A stretch of 64,000 nt of DNA from Prevotella lacticifex (GTDB lineage Bacteria; Bacteroidota; Bacteroidia; Bacteroidales; Bacteroidaceae), in assembly GCF_019973375.1 (NCBI RefSeq), contig NZ_BPTV01000001.1, positions 930,001-994,000 on the forward strand, read 5' to 3'. The translations under genes and the position numbers were made by a program. Positions 43,176 to 53,189 of the stretch are shown in pieces (positions within the stretch are counted from its first letter, which is position 1; the number at the start of each line of letters is the position of its first letter). The notes beneath the pieces were generated by a model. It saw only the letters and a program-made list of their open reading frames with translations. It ran no database searches and was not told the DNA's origin.

Positions 43176-44045
43176 TTACTGAAGCTTGAAGGTCACAGGC
43201 AGAGTGAACCAAACAGCTGCTGGCTGTCCGTTGTTCATACCTGGGTTCCATCTTGGCATTGAGTTGACGGCGCGGAGAGCCTCACGGTCGAGTGACGGGT
43301 CAACGCTACGTACTACTGATGCCTGGCTTACGGAACCGTCCTTGCCGACGACGAAGCGAACAATAACCTTACCCTGAACACCATTCTCAGCAGCTACTGC
43401 CGGGTACTGGATGTTCTGAGCCAGCCATGCATTGACATTGCCCTTGAATGAAGGCATCTTCTCTGCAATGGTCAGAGGCTTGCTCTCGACGACCTGCTCA
43501 ACCTTCTTCTCCTCTACCTGCTGTGGTGGTGGTGGAGGTGGAAGCTCGGTCTGTGTAATCTTCGAGTCGATGTTAGTACGTTCCGTTGAACCTTCCTGAG
43601 TCTGGCCACCAGCTGCGGCGCCTTCGTCCATAGCCTTCTTAATCTGGGTGAGGTCGATCTGGTTCTTCACCTGCTCATCAGGCTTGATGACAGGGGCTGT
43701 GAACTGGACGGTCTTACGGACCTCAGGCACCTGCTCCTGCTTGATCTCCTCTACCTTTGGCTTCGGTTCGTCTTTCTTCTTCTGGGCTTCTTTCTTAGCC
43801 TGCTCCTCAGCGAGCTTAGAGGCACGCATCTCAGCGAGATATGCCTCATGTGCTTTCTGTGCCTCGACAATCTGATTGATTCCGATGATAGAACCAATGA
43901 TTACTGCAGCAACGAGCATGATGATGATGGCCCAGATATTTCGCTTGCCGATACCTTTACGGAGCTGGTATGCACCGTACTCCTTGTTTCGGCCTTCGAA
44001 TATCATCTCCACCCATTGGGGTGAATAAAGATCTATTTTTGCCAT
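43176..44045 (-). CDS. tonB: TonB energy-transducing protein
   Basis: A 289-residue protein linking the ExbBD proton motor to outer-membrane receptors. It has one transmembrane helix at about residues 37-57, a charged Lys/Glu linker, a PPPPPP run near residue 170 and a C-terminal TonB fold with NIQYPAVAAENGVQGKVIV and NSMPRWNPGMNNGQP. Part of a co-directional operon exbB-exbD-exbD-tonB-pstS-TPR with gaps of 3-80 bases. Confidence 0.95.
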   Translation of the reverse strand: MAKIDLYSPQWVEMIFEGRNKEYGAYQLRKGIGKRNIWAIIIMLVAAVIIGSIIGINQIVEAQKAHEAYLAEMRASKLAEEQAKKEAQKKKDEPKPKVEEIKQEQVPEVRKTVQFTAPVIKPDEQVKNQIDLTQIKKAMDEGAAAGGQTQEGSTERTNIDSKITQTELPPPPPPQQVEEKKVEQVVESKPLTIAEKMPSFKGNVNAWLAQNIQYPAVAAENGVQGKVIVRFVVGKDGSVSQASVVRSVDPSLDREALRAVNSMPRWNPGMNNGQPAAVWFTLPVTFKLQ

Positions 44046-44079
44046 TTTCTTTCGTTTTAATTGTTTTTACGCTGTCTCC

Positions 44080-44733
44080 TTACTTCGCACCTCTCTTGGC
44101 AAGCATTGCTGCCTCTTCTGGCTTGAGCTGGTCGATAACGTAAGTTCCAATGCTGCAAATCTGAATTTCGTCGAGAATGTCGATGAGGTTCTTGTAAGAT
44201 GCGCCGTCGGTAGGCTTGATGACCACTGTCAGTGTAGCCAGCCTGTTACCAGCCTTGCCGTTGGTGTAACCTTCCTTGATCTCGTCCATCTTAGCGTTGT
44301 AGGTTGAGTCATTCCATTTTGTTGGATTGGCCTGACGGTCAGCAGCGAGCTTTGCAGCTGCCTGCATGATTTCGTCAACAGGCATTGTGCCATCGTCAAC
44401 CTTGTGATAGCGGAGTGCCTTGCGGATGCCGTCCTTGCCCCAGGTGGTAGCCTTGAGCCAGTTCGGGTCGTTGTATCTTGGCACACCCTCACCGTAGAAG
44501 ATCTTGTTGTCTGCGCAGACATACACAGTAACAGACTGAGATGCCTTCGATTCGTTCTGATTCTGCTGTTGGATGTTCTTATCGTTACTTGGCATGGTCA
44601 GCTGTAAGCTCTGTGGCTTAGCCAGAGAGGTACAGAGCATGAAGAAGGTGATAAGAAGCATCATCATATCCACCATCGGCGTGAAGTCGACGCGGACATT
44701 CATTTTCTTTTGCTTACTATTACTCTTTGGCAT
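44080..44733 (-). CDS. exbD: ExbD/TolR biopolymer transport protein (second copy)
   Basis: A 217-residue ExbD-type protein with a single N-terminal helix containing the proton-path aspartate (TPMVDMMMLLITFFML). The periplasmic domain is longer than in E. coli ExbD (141 residues), with inserts after the helix. It lies three bases after the other exbD gene, so the complex probably uses a heteromeric ExbD pair. Confidence 0.92.
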   Translation of the reverse strand: MPKSNSKQKKMNVRVDFTPMVDMMMLLITFFMLCTSLAKPQSLQLTMPSNDKNIQQQNQNESKASQSVTVYVCADNKIFYGEGVPRYNDPNWLKATTWGKDGIRKALRYHKVDDGTMPVDEIMQAAAKLAADRQANPTKWNDSTYNAKMDEIKEGYTNGKAGNRLATLTVVIKPTDGASYKNLIDILDEIQICSIGTYVIDQLKPEEAAMLAKRGAK

Positions 44734-44736
44734 GCT

Positions 44737-45348
44737 TTAGTCCTCCTGCTTCTTGTATGAAGTGATCAAATTGTAACGGTTCTCATCCATGTTCTGAAGT
44801 TCGCTCATGACTTTCTTCACGGTTGAATACGGAGTGTTCTGGTCAGCCTTGATGCAGATCTTAATCTGGTCGTTGCACTGACGGGCAGCGTCTACCCACT
44901 GCTGGAACTCACTCATTCCGCCGTTGATGGAGTCAGTAGGAATGCCGTATGTCTTGATCTTCTCTGACATCTGACTCTGCGGGAGATTCAGATAGCTCGA
45001 GAGGTCCTTTACAGGAACGCCGAACATAGGGTCATTCTTGAACTTCTTTATCTGAGCCTGTGACAGGGTGACGTTGTTGTTGCTTGTCACCGTGCTGAGG
45101 GTAGCCTCCAGGTCAGATGTCTTGTCCATACTCATGAATATCTTGCCGGACTTGTCGACAAGAATTGTCAAGACGTCCTTGTCAGGCACTTTCAGCTCCG
45201 ATACCGATCCCGGTGTGACGACCTTCACTGGCTCCTGCTTTACGAAAGTAGATGTCAGCATGAAGAACGTCAGCAGAAGGACCATGACATCGGACATAGG
45301 TGTCATGTCTATCCAGACGTCACTCTTCTTAATTTTTACTTTACCCAT
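44737..45348 (-). CDS. exbD: ExbD/TolR biopolymer transport protein (first copy)
   Basis: A 203-residue ExbD-type protein with the key aspartate in MTPMSDVMVLLLTFFML of its single helix. The periplasmic part differs clearly from the second copy, so they are old paralogues rather than a recent duplication. It follows exbB by 30 bases. Confidence 0.92.
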   Translation of the reverse strand: MGKVKIKKSDVWIDMTPMSDVMVLLLTFFMLTSTFVKQEPVKVVTPGSVSELKVPDKDVLTILVDKSGKIFMSMDKTSDLEATLSTVTSNNNVTLSQAQIKKFKNDPMFGVPVKDLSSYLNLPQSQMSEKIKTYGIPTDSINGGMSEFQQWVDAARQCNDQIKICIKADQNTPYSTVKKVMSELQNMDENRYNLITSYKKQED

Positions 45349-45378
45349 AGCGATAAAATTTTAAAGGGTTAGCAAAAA

Positions 45379-46227
45379 TTAAGCCTCGTCTGCGTGGTTA
45401 GCTTCGTATGTCTGAGCAATAGTGTAACCAACCTCGTCGAGGGCGTATGTCAACTTATCAATCTTGTTGGTGAAGTAGTTGTAAGATACAACTGCGCACC
45501 AAGAAGTAGCGATACCGAATGCTGTGTTGATAAGTGCCTCAGAAATACCAGTAGACAGTGCCAGAGAGTCACCACCACCGCCGGCAGCCAGAGCTGCGAA
45601 TGAACGAATCATACCGGTAACGGTTCCGAGAAGTCCGGTAAGTGTACCCAGTGTGACGATTGTTGCGATGATTGGGAGGTTCATGGTCAGAGTAGGCATC
45701 TCGAGCTGTGTTGCCTCCTCGTGAGCCTGCTGGATCTTTGCGACCTTCTGTGACTTCTTCAGAGCTGCGTTAGCGCCAGACTCCATGTCCTTGTAAGCGT
45801 TCAGCGAAGCGAGCACGACGTTAGCTACAGAACCCTTCTGCTGGTTGCAGAGCTTGAAAGCCTTGTCGAAGTCGTTAGCCTTCAGTGCGTCCTTGATGTT
45901 TGCTGTGAACTTAGGCAGAGCACCCTTACCGAAAGCGGTACGGAGAGCGAGGATACGCTCGATAGACAGAGCGATGACGGTGAGCAACAGTGTGTGGATC
46001 AGAGGCACAACGACGCCACCTTTGTAGATTGTTCCCCAGATGTTTGAATCCTTTACTGCGCCTGTAGGATCGCCGTTGACGAAGTGGTCAGGCATGCCAA
46101 GGAAGAACTTGAAGAAGCATACTGCGATAACGAAGCATACAACGATAATCCAGAATGCGTTTCTAACACCAGTGAAGCCCTCAGAGCTTTTCTTGGGGGC
46201 TACTTTCTTTTGCTGTGTAGTTGCCAT
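45379..46227 (-). CDS. exbB: ExbB/MotA/TolQ proton channel
   Basis: A 282-residue inner-membrane proton channel that drives TonB. It has an N-terminal helix at about 26-46, a second near 75-95 and the conserved MotA/TolQ region LPIIATIVTLGTLTGLLGTVTGMIRSF with helices to about 250. First gene of the operon. A -7 box TATCTTTG at 46348-46355 implies a leader of about 115 bases. Confidence 0.94.
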   Translation of the reverse strand: MATTQQKKVAPKKSSEGFTGVRNAFWIIVVCFVIAVCFFKFFLGMPDHFVNGDPTGAVKDSNIWGTIYKGGVVVPLIHTLLLTVIALSIERILALRTAFGKGALPKFTANIKDALKANDFDKAFKLCNQQKGSVANVVLASLNAYKDMESGANAALKKSQKVAKIQQAHEEATQLEMPTLTMNLPIIATIVTLGTLTGLLGTVTGMIRSFAALAAGGGGDSLALSTGISEALINTAFGIATSWCAVVSYNYFTNKIDKLTYALDEVGYTIAQTYEANHADEA

Positions 46228-46347
46228 AATTTTTTTGTAATTAAAATTTTAGTTATAAATAATTTAAGTTGTGATATTTATCTGATTAGAAGATAATTGC
46301 ACGCTTTTAGAGTCCGGTTGTTAGCCTTTCCCTTTGTATAAACGACG

Positions 46348-46355
46348 CAAAGATA
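46348..46355 (-). promoter_or_regulatory. -7 box of the exbB-tonB operon
   Basis: On the minus strand TATCTTTG; no clear TTTG at the expected distance. Confidence 0.45.
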
Positions 46356-46497
46356 ACAATTAAACCTGAAGAAAGTAGCCTTTTAAGGACTTTTAACTGT
46401 TTAATTTTCTGTTAAGATTCTTGTCGTTGATACTTTTTTAGTCAATCAATGTTGTCTTTTGTTGTTTTATTGTACTGACTTTTTTATTTGTTTCCAC

Positions 46498-47691
46498 TCA
46501 ATGCAGTTTTGCCAGAGCTTCCTTGATTCGACGTAGTGCCTCGCGGATGTTGTCGTCGCTTGTGGCGTAGCTCATGCGGAATCCGTCGGGCTCGCCGAAA
46601 GCATCTCCACCGACAGTAGCCACGTGCCCTACCTCAAGCAGGTACATTGCGAAGTCGGTAGAGTTGTTGATTGTCCGCTTGCCATCGGTCTTACCGAAGT
46701 AGCTGTTGATGCGTGGGAAGAGGTAGAAAGCTCCGTCGGGGATGTTAACCTCGAATCCGGGAATCTCCTTTGCGAGGCTGACGATAAGATCGCGGCGGCG
46801 CTCAAATCCCTTTCTCATGTCCTCAACGCACTGCTGGTCACCGGTATACGCTGCCAGGGCTGCACGCTGACTGACATCACTCGTGCCGCTGGTGTACTGT
46901 CCCTGCAACTTGTTGATGCCCTTGACTATCGCTTCGGGGGCTGCTACCCATCCGAGCCGCCATCCAGTCATGGCGTAGGCCTTACTGACACCATTGCAGA
47001 TGATTGTGCGCTCACGCATGCCGGGGGCCTTAGCGATGCTGGCCTTGAAGCCTACATAATTAATATGTTCGTATATCTCGTCGGAGAGAACATAGATATC
47101 CTCGTGCTTGAGGATGACCTCTGCGAGTGCGTTGAGCTCTTCCTGAGTATACACGCTGCCTGTCGGGTTGCTCGGCGAGCAGATTACGAGGATCTTTGTC
47201 TTTGGCGTAATAGCCTTCTCCAATTGCTCGGGAGTAATCTTGAAGTTTTGGTCTATGCCGGCGCGTATCACTACCGGTGTTCCACCTGCCAGCTTTGCCA
47301 TCTGCGGGTAGCTGACCCAGTAAGGAGCCGGGATAATAACCTCATCGCCAGGGTTTACCAGTGCCATAAAGGTATTGCATACCCCCTGCTTTCCACCGGT
47401 GCCTACGATAATCTCCTTCGGTCCATACTCGAGACCGTTCTCCTTCTTCAGTTTTGCCGATATGGCCTCACGCAAGTCGAGATAACCAGGAACCGGTGAG
47501 TACTTCGAGTAGTTGTCGTCGATGGCTTTCTTACCGGCTTCCTTGATGAAATCAGGAGTCATGTAGTCTGGTTCACCGACGCTCATGTTAATAACGTCGA
47601 TACCTTGCGCCTTCATTTCGTTACTTTTCTGCGACATTGCAAGTGTGGCAGATGGTGCAAGTCGGTTCAATCGATCTGATAATTGTATCAT
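46498..47691 (-). CDS. aspC: Pyridoxal-phosphate aspartate aminotransferase
   Basis: A 397-residue class I aminotransferase, most similar in plan to the aspartate aminotransferases of subgroup Ib. The PLP-binding Lys is in NGVSKAYAMTGWRLGW. SPSNPTGSVY and the C-terminal RMSYATSDDNIREALRR carry substrate-binding residues. It transfers amino groups between aspartate and 2-oxoglutarate; broader specificity is possible. A -7 box TAACTTTG lies at 47742-47749. Confidence 0.9.
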   Translation of the reverse strand: MIQLSDRLNRLAPSATLAMSQKSNEMKAQGIDVINMSVGEPDYMTPDFIKEAGKKAIDDNYSKYSPVPGYLDLREAISAKLKKENGLEYGPKEIIVGTGGKQGVCNTFMALVNPGDEVIIPAPYWVSYPQMAKLAGGTPVVIRAGIDQNFKITPEQLEKAITPKTKILVICSPSNPTGSVYTQEELNALAEVILKHEDIYVLSDEIYEHINYVGFKASIAKAPGMRERTIICNGVSKAYAMTGWRLGWVAAPEAIVKGINKLQGQYTSGTSDVSQRAALAAYTGDQQCVEDMRKGFERRRDLIVSLAKEIPGFEVNIPDGAFYLFPRINSYFGKTDGKRTINNSTDFAMYLLEVGHVATVGGDAFGEPDGFRMSYATSDDNIREALRRIKEALAKLH

Positions 47692-47741
47692 TTTATCTCG
47701 TTTTAGCGTTTAGTATATGCCAAGTGCATTTAAATATAACG

Positions 47742-47749
47742 CAAAGTTA
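47742..47749 (-). promoter_or_regulatory. -7 box of the aminotransferase gene
   Basis: On the minus strand TAACTTTG, about 50 bases before ATG 47691. Confidence 0.45.
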
Positions 47750-47797
47750 CTGATTTTTTTGTTATAAACGTCAGTTTTGTGTTATTATTTTATGAAT

Positions 47798-49012
47798 TTA
47801 AACTTTCTTCAGTTCATGCCCCATACGTTCCTTCTTCGTTCTGAGGTATCTGTAATCGTATTGGTTGGGCGAAACCTCTATAGGTACGTTCTCAACAATC
47901 TCCAGTCCGTAGGCCTCCAGACCTACCCTCTTTGTAGGGTTGTTGGTCATCAGTCTCATTTTGTGAACGCCTAAATGGCGGAGCATCTGTGCACCGCATC
48001 CGTAGTCGCGCTCATCGGGTTTGAATCCCAGGTGGACGTTGGCGTCGACGGTGTCGAGGCCTTCTTCCTGTTGCAGTTTGTATGCTGCTATCTTGTTCAT
48101 CAGACCAATTCCACGTCCTTCCTGCTGCATGTAAATGAGCACGCCTTTTCCTTCTTTCTCGATCATCTGCATAGCTTTATGGAGCTGCTCGCCGCAGTCG
48201 CAGCGCTTGCTTCCAAGGATGTCGCCTGTGGCGCATGACGAGTGGACGCGTACGAGTACCGGCTCCTCGGGGTCCCATTCGCCTTTTATGAGTGCCATGT
48301 GCTCAAGGCCATTGCTTGTCTGGCGGAAGGGGATGAGCTTGAAGTTGCCGTAAATTGTTGGCAGTGAGACCTCTTCGCCCACCTCTATGCTTGATTCTCT
48401 TTGCAGCCGGTATTTGATGATGTCGGCAATGGATATGATGTGCAGTCCCCATTCCTTGGCTTTTTCCTGCAGTTGCGGCATCCGTGCCATTGTGCCGTCG
48501 TCGTTCATAATCTCCATAAGTACACCGGCGGGGTACATACCAGCGAGTTTGCACAGGTCGACAGCGGCTTCTGTGTGGCCCGAGCGGCGCAGCACACCGT
48601 TGTCCTGAGCGTAGAGAGGGTTGATATGTCCTGGGCGGCCGAAGGTTTTCGGTGTGCTCTTAGGGTCGGCGAGAGCCTTAATCGTTTCAGCGCGGTCGTG
48701 AGCCGACACTCCTGTGGTGCATCCTTCAAGTTTGTCGACGGTGATAGTGAAAGGAGTGCCGAGCATCGAGGTGTTCTCGTCCACCTGATGGGGTAGCTCG
48801 AGCTCATCGGCTCTTGACAGTGTTATTGGCACGCAGAGCACTCCACGGGCATTCTTCAACATGAAGTTTACCTTTTCGGGAGTTATTTTCTCAGCTGCCA
48901 TTATGAGGTCGCCCTCATTTTCACGGTCCTCATCATCGACAACGATGACGAATTTTCCTTCTCTGAAATCTTTGATTGCATCTTCGATGCTACTGAGTTT
49001 GAAATCTGCCAT
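47798..49012 (-). CDS. ribBA: Bifunctional riboflavin synthesis enzyme RibBA
   Basis: A 404-residue fusion of 3,4-dihydroxy-2-butanone-4-phosphate synthase (about 1-205, with [14 protein letters not shown] and [11 protein letters not shown]) and GTP cyclohydrolase II (about 206-404, with the zinc site [11 protein letters not shown] and [12 protein letters not shown]). Both activities supply precursors of riboflavin. It starts two bases after the LptF/LptG stop, indicating co-transcription. No FMN riboswitch is apparent upstream, as expected for an internal operon gene. Confidence 0.95.
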   Translation of the reverse strand: MADFKLSSIEDAIKDFREGKFVIVVDDEDRENEGDLIMAAEKITPEKVNFMLKNARGVLCVPITLSRADELELPHQVDENTSMLGTPFTITVDKLEGCTTGVSAHDRAETIKALADPKSTPKTFGRPGHINPLYAQDNGVLRRSGHTEAAVDLCKLAGMYPAGVLMEIMNDDGTMARMPQLQEKAKEWGLHIISIADIIKYRLQRESSIEVGEEVSLPTIYGNFKLIPFRQTSNGLEHMALIKGEWDPEEPVLVRVHSSCATGDILGSKRCDCGEQLHKAMQMIEKEGKGVLIYMQQEGRGIGLMNKIAAYKLQQEEGLDTVDANVHLGFKPDERDYGCGAQMLRHLGVHKMRLMTNNPTKRVGLEAYGLEIVENVPIEVSPNQYDYRYLRTKKERMGHELKKV

Positions 49013-49014
49013 TA

Positions 49015-50913
49015 TTATTTTCCTTTCGTTCTAATTCTTGTTATGACGTCATTGTTAGTCTTATATATGACGCGCAGGTCGCGGTCGAGGCGGATGCGGA
49101 ATCTCCACATGCGGCAATAGAAGAATATTCCTGCCGGGATTATTATCGCAGCGGCAATGTTTTTCCATTTGCTTTCGAACGGACGTGTATGAGCTTTCAC
49201 GGCCAATACCGGGTACCGGTTGATGTAGCTCAGAATAAATCTGTCGCGGGTGTTGCCCAAGTCGTTGATGACTTTCTCGAGGTCCTCGCTGAGCTGCTCT
49301 ATCTCGTGGTCGGGCTTGTACTTGAAGAAAGCCTTTATCACATTTGGCGGCGACTTGAGGTTGTGGACTGTCTCGTACTGTTCGATACGGGTGTTCATCT
49401 GCTGAAGGATTTCAGCGTCGCCAGTATAGTCGGGATCAGTGATGATAACCTCCTTGCTGGCAATCGTTGCACGTTTTATGCGCAAACCGAACATCCGCCG
49501 GAACAAATCCTTATATGCGTCGAGGTTGAACACCGCCGAGTCGTTATTGGCCTTATATGTTATGAATATTGCCGTAGGTATGAGCACCGCCGGCGACAGT
49601 CCCTTTCCGAACCATATTGTCCATGCTCCCTGACGTGCCATGCGGTAGCCTGTGTTGTCGAGAATATAGTAAACTATGAATACAGCCACCGACGTGATTA
49701 TTGGCACTCCTAATCCACCTTTACGGATGATAGCTCCGAGAGGTGCGCCGATAAAGAAGAAGATAAGACACGACAGGGCAATGGTGAACTTATTGATAAT
49801 CTCTATCTTGTGCTGACGGATAATCTTGTCGCCGTCGCTTGTCACCATACTCTTGAACTCGAGGTCGCCCGTCTCCATATTGACTTGCTGCAGAGCCTGC
49901 TCCACGACGAGCTTCTTATTGTCGGGAGTGAGGTGGTCGTAGAGCGTGTCAATATTTATTGTCGGACCAAGTTTCTTTACGTTGGCGGCACTCTGCTTCG
50001 TCAGTTTCGGTGTTGGATAGTATAGACTTGCCGCAGCTTTGTAGTACGAGTCGCCAATGCTGTCGTACGTATGGTTCAGCGAGTCGAGGTCGGTATGGAT
50101 TTTTGAGAGACTCTTTGTTCGTGCGTCGTTGCCGAACACCGATGCGTCGGTGAGGTTGAAATCGCCGTCGAAGTCGATAATTATCCTTTTGCTTGTGAAC
50201 GATTCCCGTCGGTAGGGCACGTTGGCGCTTTCAACCATATTGTTGTTGCGCATGTTCTCATACCATTCTCCGTTCCACATCGTCATTTGCAGGTGCTTCT
50301 TGTCGGCTGTCGACTGGAGCATTCCTGAGTCGGCGAGGATAATAGCCTGATCCTCATAGCTTTCCGTCTGACGGTAGACCATGATGTTGTAGAGTTTTCC
50401 CGTATTCACATTCTTCTTCTCTACATATATATTAGTCTGCGGGATGCCATCGTAGAAGATGCCTTCAGGAATCTCGAGTTCCGGACTTTTCTCCTTCATC
50501 GACAGCATCAGCTGTGCGAGATGCATCTGCGAATTAGGACCAATGTTGTTTTCGAAGTAGAAAGATGCTCCGGTGATAAGCAGTACGATGACTATCAGCG
50601 GTCGGAACGACTGTATCAGCGATACTCCCGATGCCTTTATTGCCGTCAGCTCACTGCTCTCGCCGAGATTACCGAATGTCATCAGCGATGCCAACAGTAT
50701 AGCCAAAGGCAGAGCCTGTGGGATGAGCATCAGCGCCATATACCAGAAGAACTGGGCCAATACCTCCATCGACAGTCCCTTGCCGATGAGGTCATCGACG
50801 TATTTCCATAGGAACTGCATCATCAGAACGAAGAGACTGATGAAGAAAGTACCGGCAAAGAGCAGTCCAAACTGCTTGGCAATGAATATGTCTAATTTCT
50901 TAATCCGAAGCAT
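49015..50913 (-). CDS. LptF/LptG-family lipopolysaccharide export permease
   Basis: A 632-residue inner-membrane protein of the YjgP/YjgQ family, part of the LptB2FG transporter that pulls LPS from the inner membrane. The first three helices ([18 protein letters not shown] onward), a large periplasmic domain and C-terminal helices ([17 protein letters not shown]) are visible. It is about 270 residues longer than E. coli LptF, with a C-terminal cytoplasmic extension and a final membrane segment. I use ATG 50913; the longer frame starts with TTG inside the promoter. Confidence 0.9.
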   Translation of the reverse strand: MLRIKKLDIFIAKQFGLLFAGTFFISLFVLMMQFLWKYVDDLIGKGLSMEVLAQFFWYMALMLIPQALPLAILLASLMTFGNLGESSELTAIKASGVSLIQSFRPLIVIVLLITGASFYFENNIGPNSQMHLAQLMLSMKEKSPELEIPEGIFYDGIPQTNIYVEKKNVNTGKLYNIMVYRQTESYEDQAIILADSGMLQSTADKKHLQMTMWNGEWYENMRNNNMVESANVPYRRESFTSKRIIIDFDGDFNLTDASVFGNDARTKSLSKIHTDLDSLNHTYDSIGDSYYKAAASLYYPTPKLTKQSAANVKKLGPTINIDTLYDHLTPDNKKLVVEQALQQVNMETGDLEFKSMVTSDGDKIIRQHKIEIINKFTIALSCLIFFFIGAPLGAIIRKGGLGVPIITSVAVFIVYYILDNTGYRMARQGAWTIWFGKGLSPAVLIPTAIFITYKANNDSAVFNLDAYKDLFRRMFGLRIKRATIASKEVIITDPDYTGDAEILQQMNTRIEQYETVHNLKSPPNVIKAFFKYKPDHEIEQLSEDLEKVINDLGNTRDRFILSYINRYPVLAVKAHTRPFESKWKNIAAAIIIPAGIFFYCRMWRFRIRLDRDLRVIYKTNNDVITRIRTKGK

Positions 50914-50928
50914 AGTGCATTCAGAATG

Positions 50929-50936
50929 CAAAAGTA
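50929..50936 (-). promoter_or_regulatory. -7 box of the lptF-type/ribBA operon
   Basis: On the minus strand TACTTTTG, about 15 bases before ATG 50913. Confidence 0.5.
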
Positions 50937-51014
50937 CATAAAAATATCAGAGTTCACGTCTTTTTTTGTTTTTTTATTAATTCCGGCGTAATCTCTTTCC
51001 CCTCACATCTCGTT

Positions 51015-52250
51015 TTATTCGTCTCCGGTAAGAATCTCGCACAGGTCCTTTTGCAGTACATGCGCGTCGAGCACCGACATGTTCGAGTCCATCAGAGCGA
51101 AACAAAGTGTATGACCGTTGGCAGCTTTGGCATACCCTGCCAGCGAGCTTATTCCGTAAGGGTGGGAGAGCGTTCCGGTCTTGGCGTGCACCTTCCCTTT
51201 CATCTCTGTCGGCCATCGGCGCAATGTTCCGTCCTGCCCCGATATAGCAAGGAATCGCTGGAGGAAATCGTAATATTGCTTGTGCTCGTAGCCGTAACGC
51301 AGAATTTCGCACAGGAAATACGGTGTCAGCTGGTTGTGAACGCACAGCCCGCAACCGTCGTGAACGACGATGCCTTTCTCCTTCGACTTCAGTTCGTTGC
51401 TCATGAATTGCTTCATACATGCTATTCCTGTGCCCGCCATATCGGCAGTCTTAGGATTGGCATGATGGCCCATAGTGTAGAGCAGCGATGTGGCTTGGGT
51501 GTTGGCACTGTTCTTCCACATCCTCCGTATCACCATATTTATATTGCGGTTCAACCGGAATACGCAGTGGCTCGTCTTTGGCAGTGGCGCAAAGACTATC
51601 TGGTCGTCGTTGAATTTTATTCCTTCCTGGCGGAAAGCATTCTTCAGCGTGCGTTCCATGAAGTCCTTACCGCGGTACAGGATGCTGAACTTCGACAGCG
51701 TCAGGTCGTATGGGAACCAGTGCTCTTCCGGCTGAATCTGTTCCGTCATCAGTATGTCGATGTAGAATTTGCCTGTGAAAGTCTTGAGCCCTCTTTTCAT
51801 CTTCAGTATGTGTGCCATGTCGCGCACCTCCTCGGCCGTCAGCTGTGGGTCGAGATCGCCTTTGAATCCGATATCGCCTCTCAGGGTGTCGCCTTCAGTC
51901 TTGCCGTTGATATATACCCCCGAATGATACTCATAGCCGGTGCCGAGCATGTGCAGTGCTGTCATTCCGCTGAGCAATTTCATGCATGATGCCGACGGCT
52001 GCGGCTGATGCTCCTGGTCGCCGAAGACCTCTTTCCCTGCGGTGAGGTCATAGACGTACAGTCCGAAGGCTCCTTTGCAACGTGGTTTCGTGGCAAATTT
52101 CTGGAGCTTCGACCTCAGTGCGGTGTCTATTTCTATAGTCTCCTTCTGCGGAGCAACGGCTGTCTTCGTTTTCTCTCCCTTACAGTTGGTTAGCGAGATG
52201 GCCATGACCGACATAGCCACGGCAATACATATATTTATAGCTTTCTTCAT
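51015..52250 (-). CDS. dacB: D-alanyl-D-alanine carboxypeptidase, PBP4 (S13) family lipoprotein
   Basis: A 411-residue penicillin-binding protein that trims or cleaves peptidoglycan peptides. The start has a lipobox (TNC near residue 23). The active-site motifs are SxxK in PSASCMKLLS, SxN in NSANTQA and KTG in HAKTGTLSHP. It lacks the large inserted domains II-III of E. coli PBP4. I use ATG 52250; a GTG three codons upstream is less likely. A -7 box TAACTTTG lies at 52273-52280. Confidence 0.9.
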   Translation of the reverse strand: MKKAINICIAVAMSVMAISLTNCKGEKTKTAVAPQKETIEIDTALRSKLQKFATKPRCKGAFGLYVYDLTAGKEVFGDQEHQPQPSASCMKLLSGMTALHMLGTGYEYHSGVYINGKTEGDTLRGDIGFKGDLDPQLTAEEVRDMAHILKMKRGLKTFTGKFYIDILMTEQIQPEEHWFPYDLTLSKFSILYRGKDFMERTLKNAFRQEGIKFNDDQIVFAPLPKTSHCVFRLNRNINMVIRRMWKNSANTQATSLLYTMGHHANPKTADMAGTGIACMKQFMSNELKSKEKGIVVHDGCGLCVHNQLTPYFLCEILRYGYEHKQYYDFLQRFLAISGQDGTLRRWPTEMKGKVHAKTGTLSHPYGISSLAGYAKAANGHTLCFALMDSNMSVLDAHVLQKDLCEILTGDE

Positions 52251-52272
52251 TGTAGTCACTTAATATGGCGTG

Positions 52273-52280
52273 CAAAGTTA
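52273..52280 (-). promoter_or_regulatory. -7 box of dacB
   Basis: On the minus strand TAACTTTG, 23 bases before ATG 52250; weak -33. Confidence 0.45.
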
Positions 52281-52366
52281 ATGGAAAATTTTTAATTTTG
52301 GTGACATGATGACGAGTTATTGAGCCTTTTTAAAGAAAAAAGTGTGCAACGGATATTTTCTCGGAA

Positions 52367-52483
52367 TCAATTGTAAAAAGAATCCGGGCCCGTCGGTATG
52401 CTTTTTGGCATTCTTTTCTGCAATAGATATACGCTGCTAACCCGAAGTGACGTAACTGGGATATAAAGTTCCGTCATAGTCAT
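52367..52483 (-). CDS. Possible 38-residue small protein
   Basis: From ATG 52483 the frame encodes 38 residues beginning MTMTELYIPVTSLRVSS and containing KRMPKSIPTG. It follows a consensus promoter (52513-52544) with a leader of about 23 bases. A homologous but broken copy lies at 27105-27290. No domain is recognised. It may be a genuine small gene, a leader peptide upstream of dacB, or part of a mobile cassette. Confidence 0.4.
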   Translation of the reverse strand: MTMTELYIPVTSLRVSSVYLLQKRMPKSIPTGPDSFYN

Positions 52484-52512
52484 GTCGGGTGAAACCAATT
52501 TTAATTTCGGTG

Positions 52513-52544
52513 CAAAGGTACAAAATATTTTTCCTGATTCCAAA
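52513..52544 (-). promoter_or_regulatory. Promoter with upstream tandem TTTCTAYACCC repeats
   Basis: On the minus strand TTTG (52541-52544), 20 bases, TACCTTTG (52513-52520). Immediately upstream (52550-52587) are three spaced copies of TTTCTA(TA)CCC, shared with the relic at 27105, which look like operator repeats. Confidence 0.7.
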
Positions 52545-52716
52545 TTCCAGGGGTATAGAAAGGAGGGTAGAAAGAGGGGTAGAAGGAAGACTAACTTCAT
52601 CACTTCTCATTAAAACATAAATTTCTATTCTGGTTATCAGCTCATTATAGTTTGTCTATGATGATTTTGGGTTACGCATTGGTAGTGAAACCCACATTGA
52701 ACGAAGAATGGTTGAA

Positions 52717-52905
52717 TAGGCAATCATAAATTAAGACCAAAACCAATAAAAACCATTTGTGTCAGCGCCAAGGGCTTTGGCCCTTTGCCATTTGTGGTTT
52801 GATGGCTTGTGAGAGGCTGGGCCTCTCACTGCCCTCAACCCCCAAATGACAGATCCTCCTCCGTCGGATCTTGGCGCTGACACAAAGAAAAACCTTCAAA
52901 ACAGG
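52717..52905. repeat. GTGTCAGCGCCAAG foldback element, copy 1
   Basis: Core 52758-52884 has arms TGTGTCAGCGCCAAG and CTTGGCGCTGACACA and internal hairpins around AAGGGCTTTGGCCCTT, GAGAGGCTGGGCCTCTC and GATCCTCCTCCGTCGGATC. Similarity to copy 2 (61193-61317) extends outward on both sides (GACCAAAACCAATAAAA and AACCTTCAAAACAGGCTA). Confidence 0.88.
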
Positions 52906-53189
52906 CTAACGCGATAGAGTGTTCGGTCTTACGGCCGACAGAACGGCTCTTAACCCTGCCTATCCGTCCTTGCAAATGACCATCGCTCCATGCCCGTTGA
53001 CGGCGGACTGCTCCTAACACTGCCTATCTGCACTCTGCGAACTACCATCGTTTATGGCGCACTGGATATTCCCGTGGAATTATAGTGAGTGGAAATATAA
53101 ATCTTTATACTGCCATTATCGCTTTGGCATTTTCAAACGTAAAAGGGAAAAGAAAATCATGGCCAGGCTTATGCTCCCCAAGGAGCAAT

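Noticed and set aside
47798..49012. FMN riboswitch for ribBA
   Set aside because: ribBA starts two bases after the preceding gene, leaving no room, and no RFN-like blocks were seen upstream of the operon.
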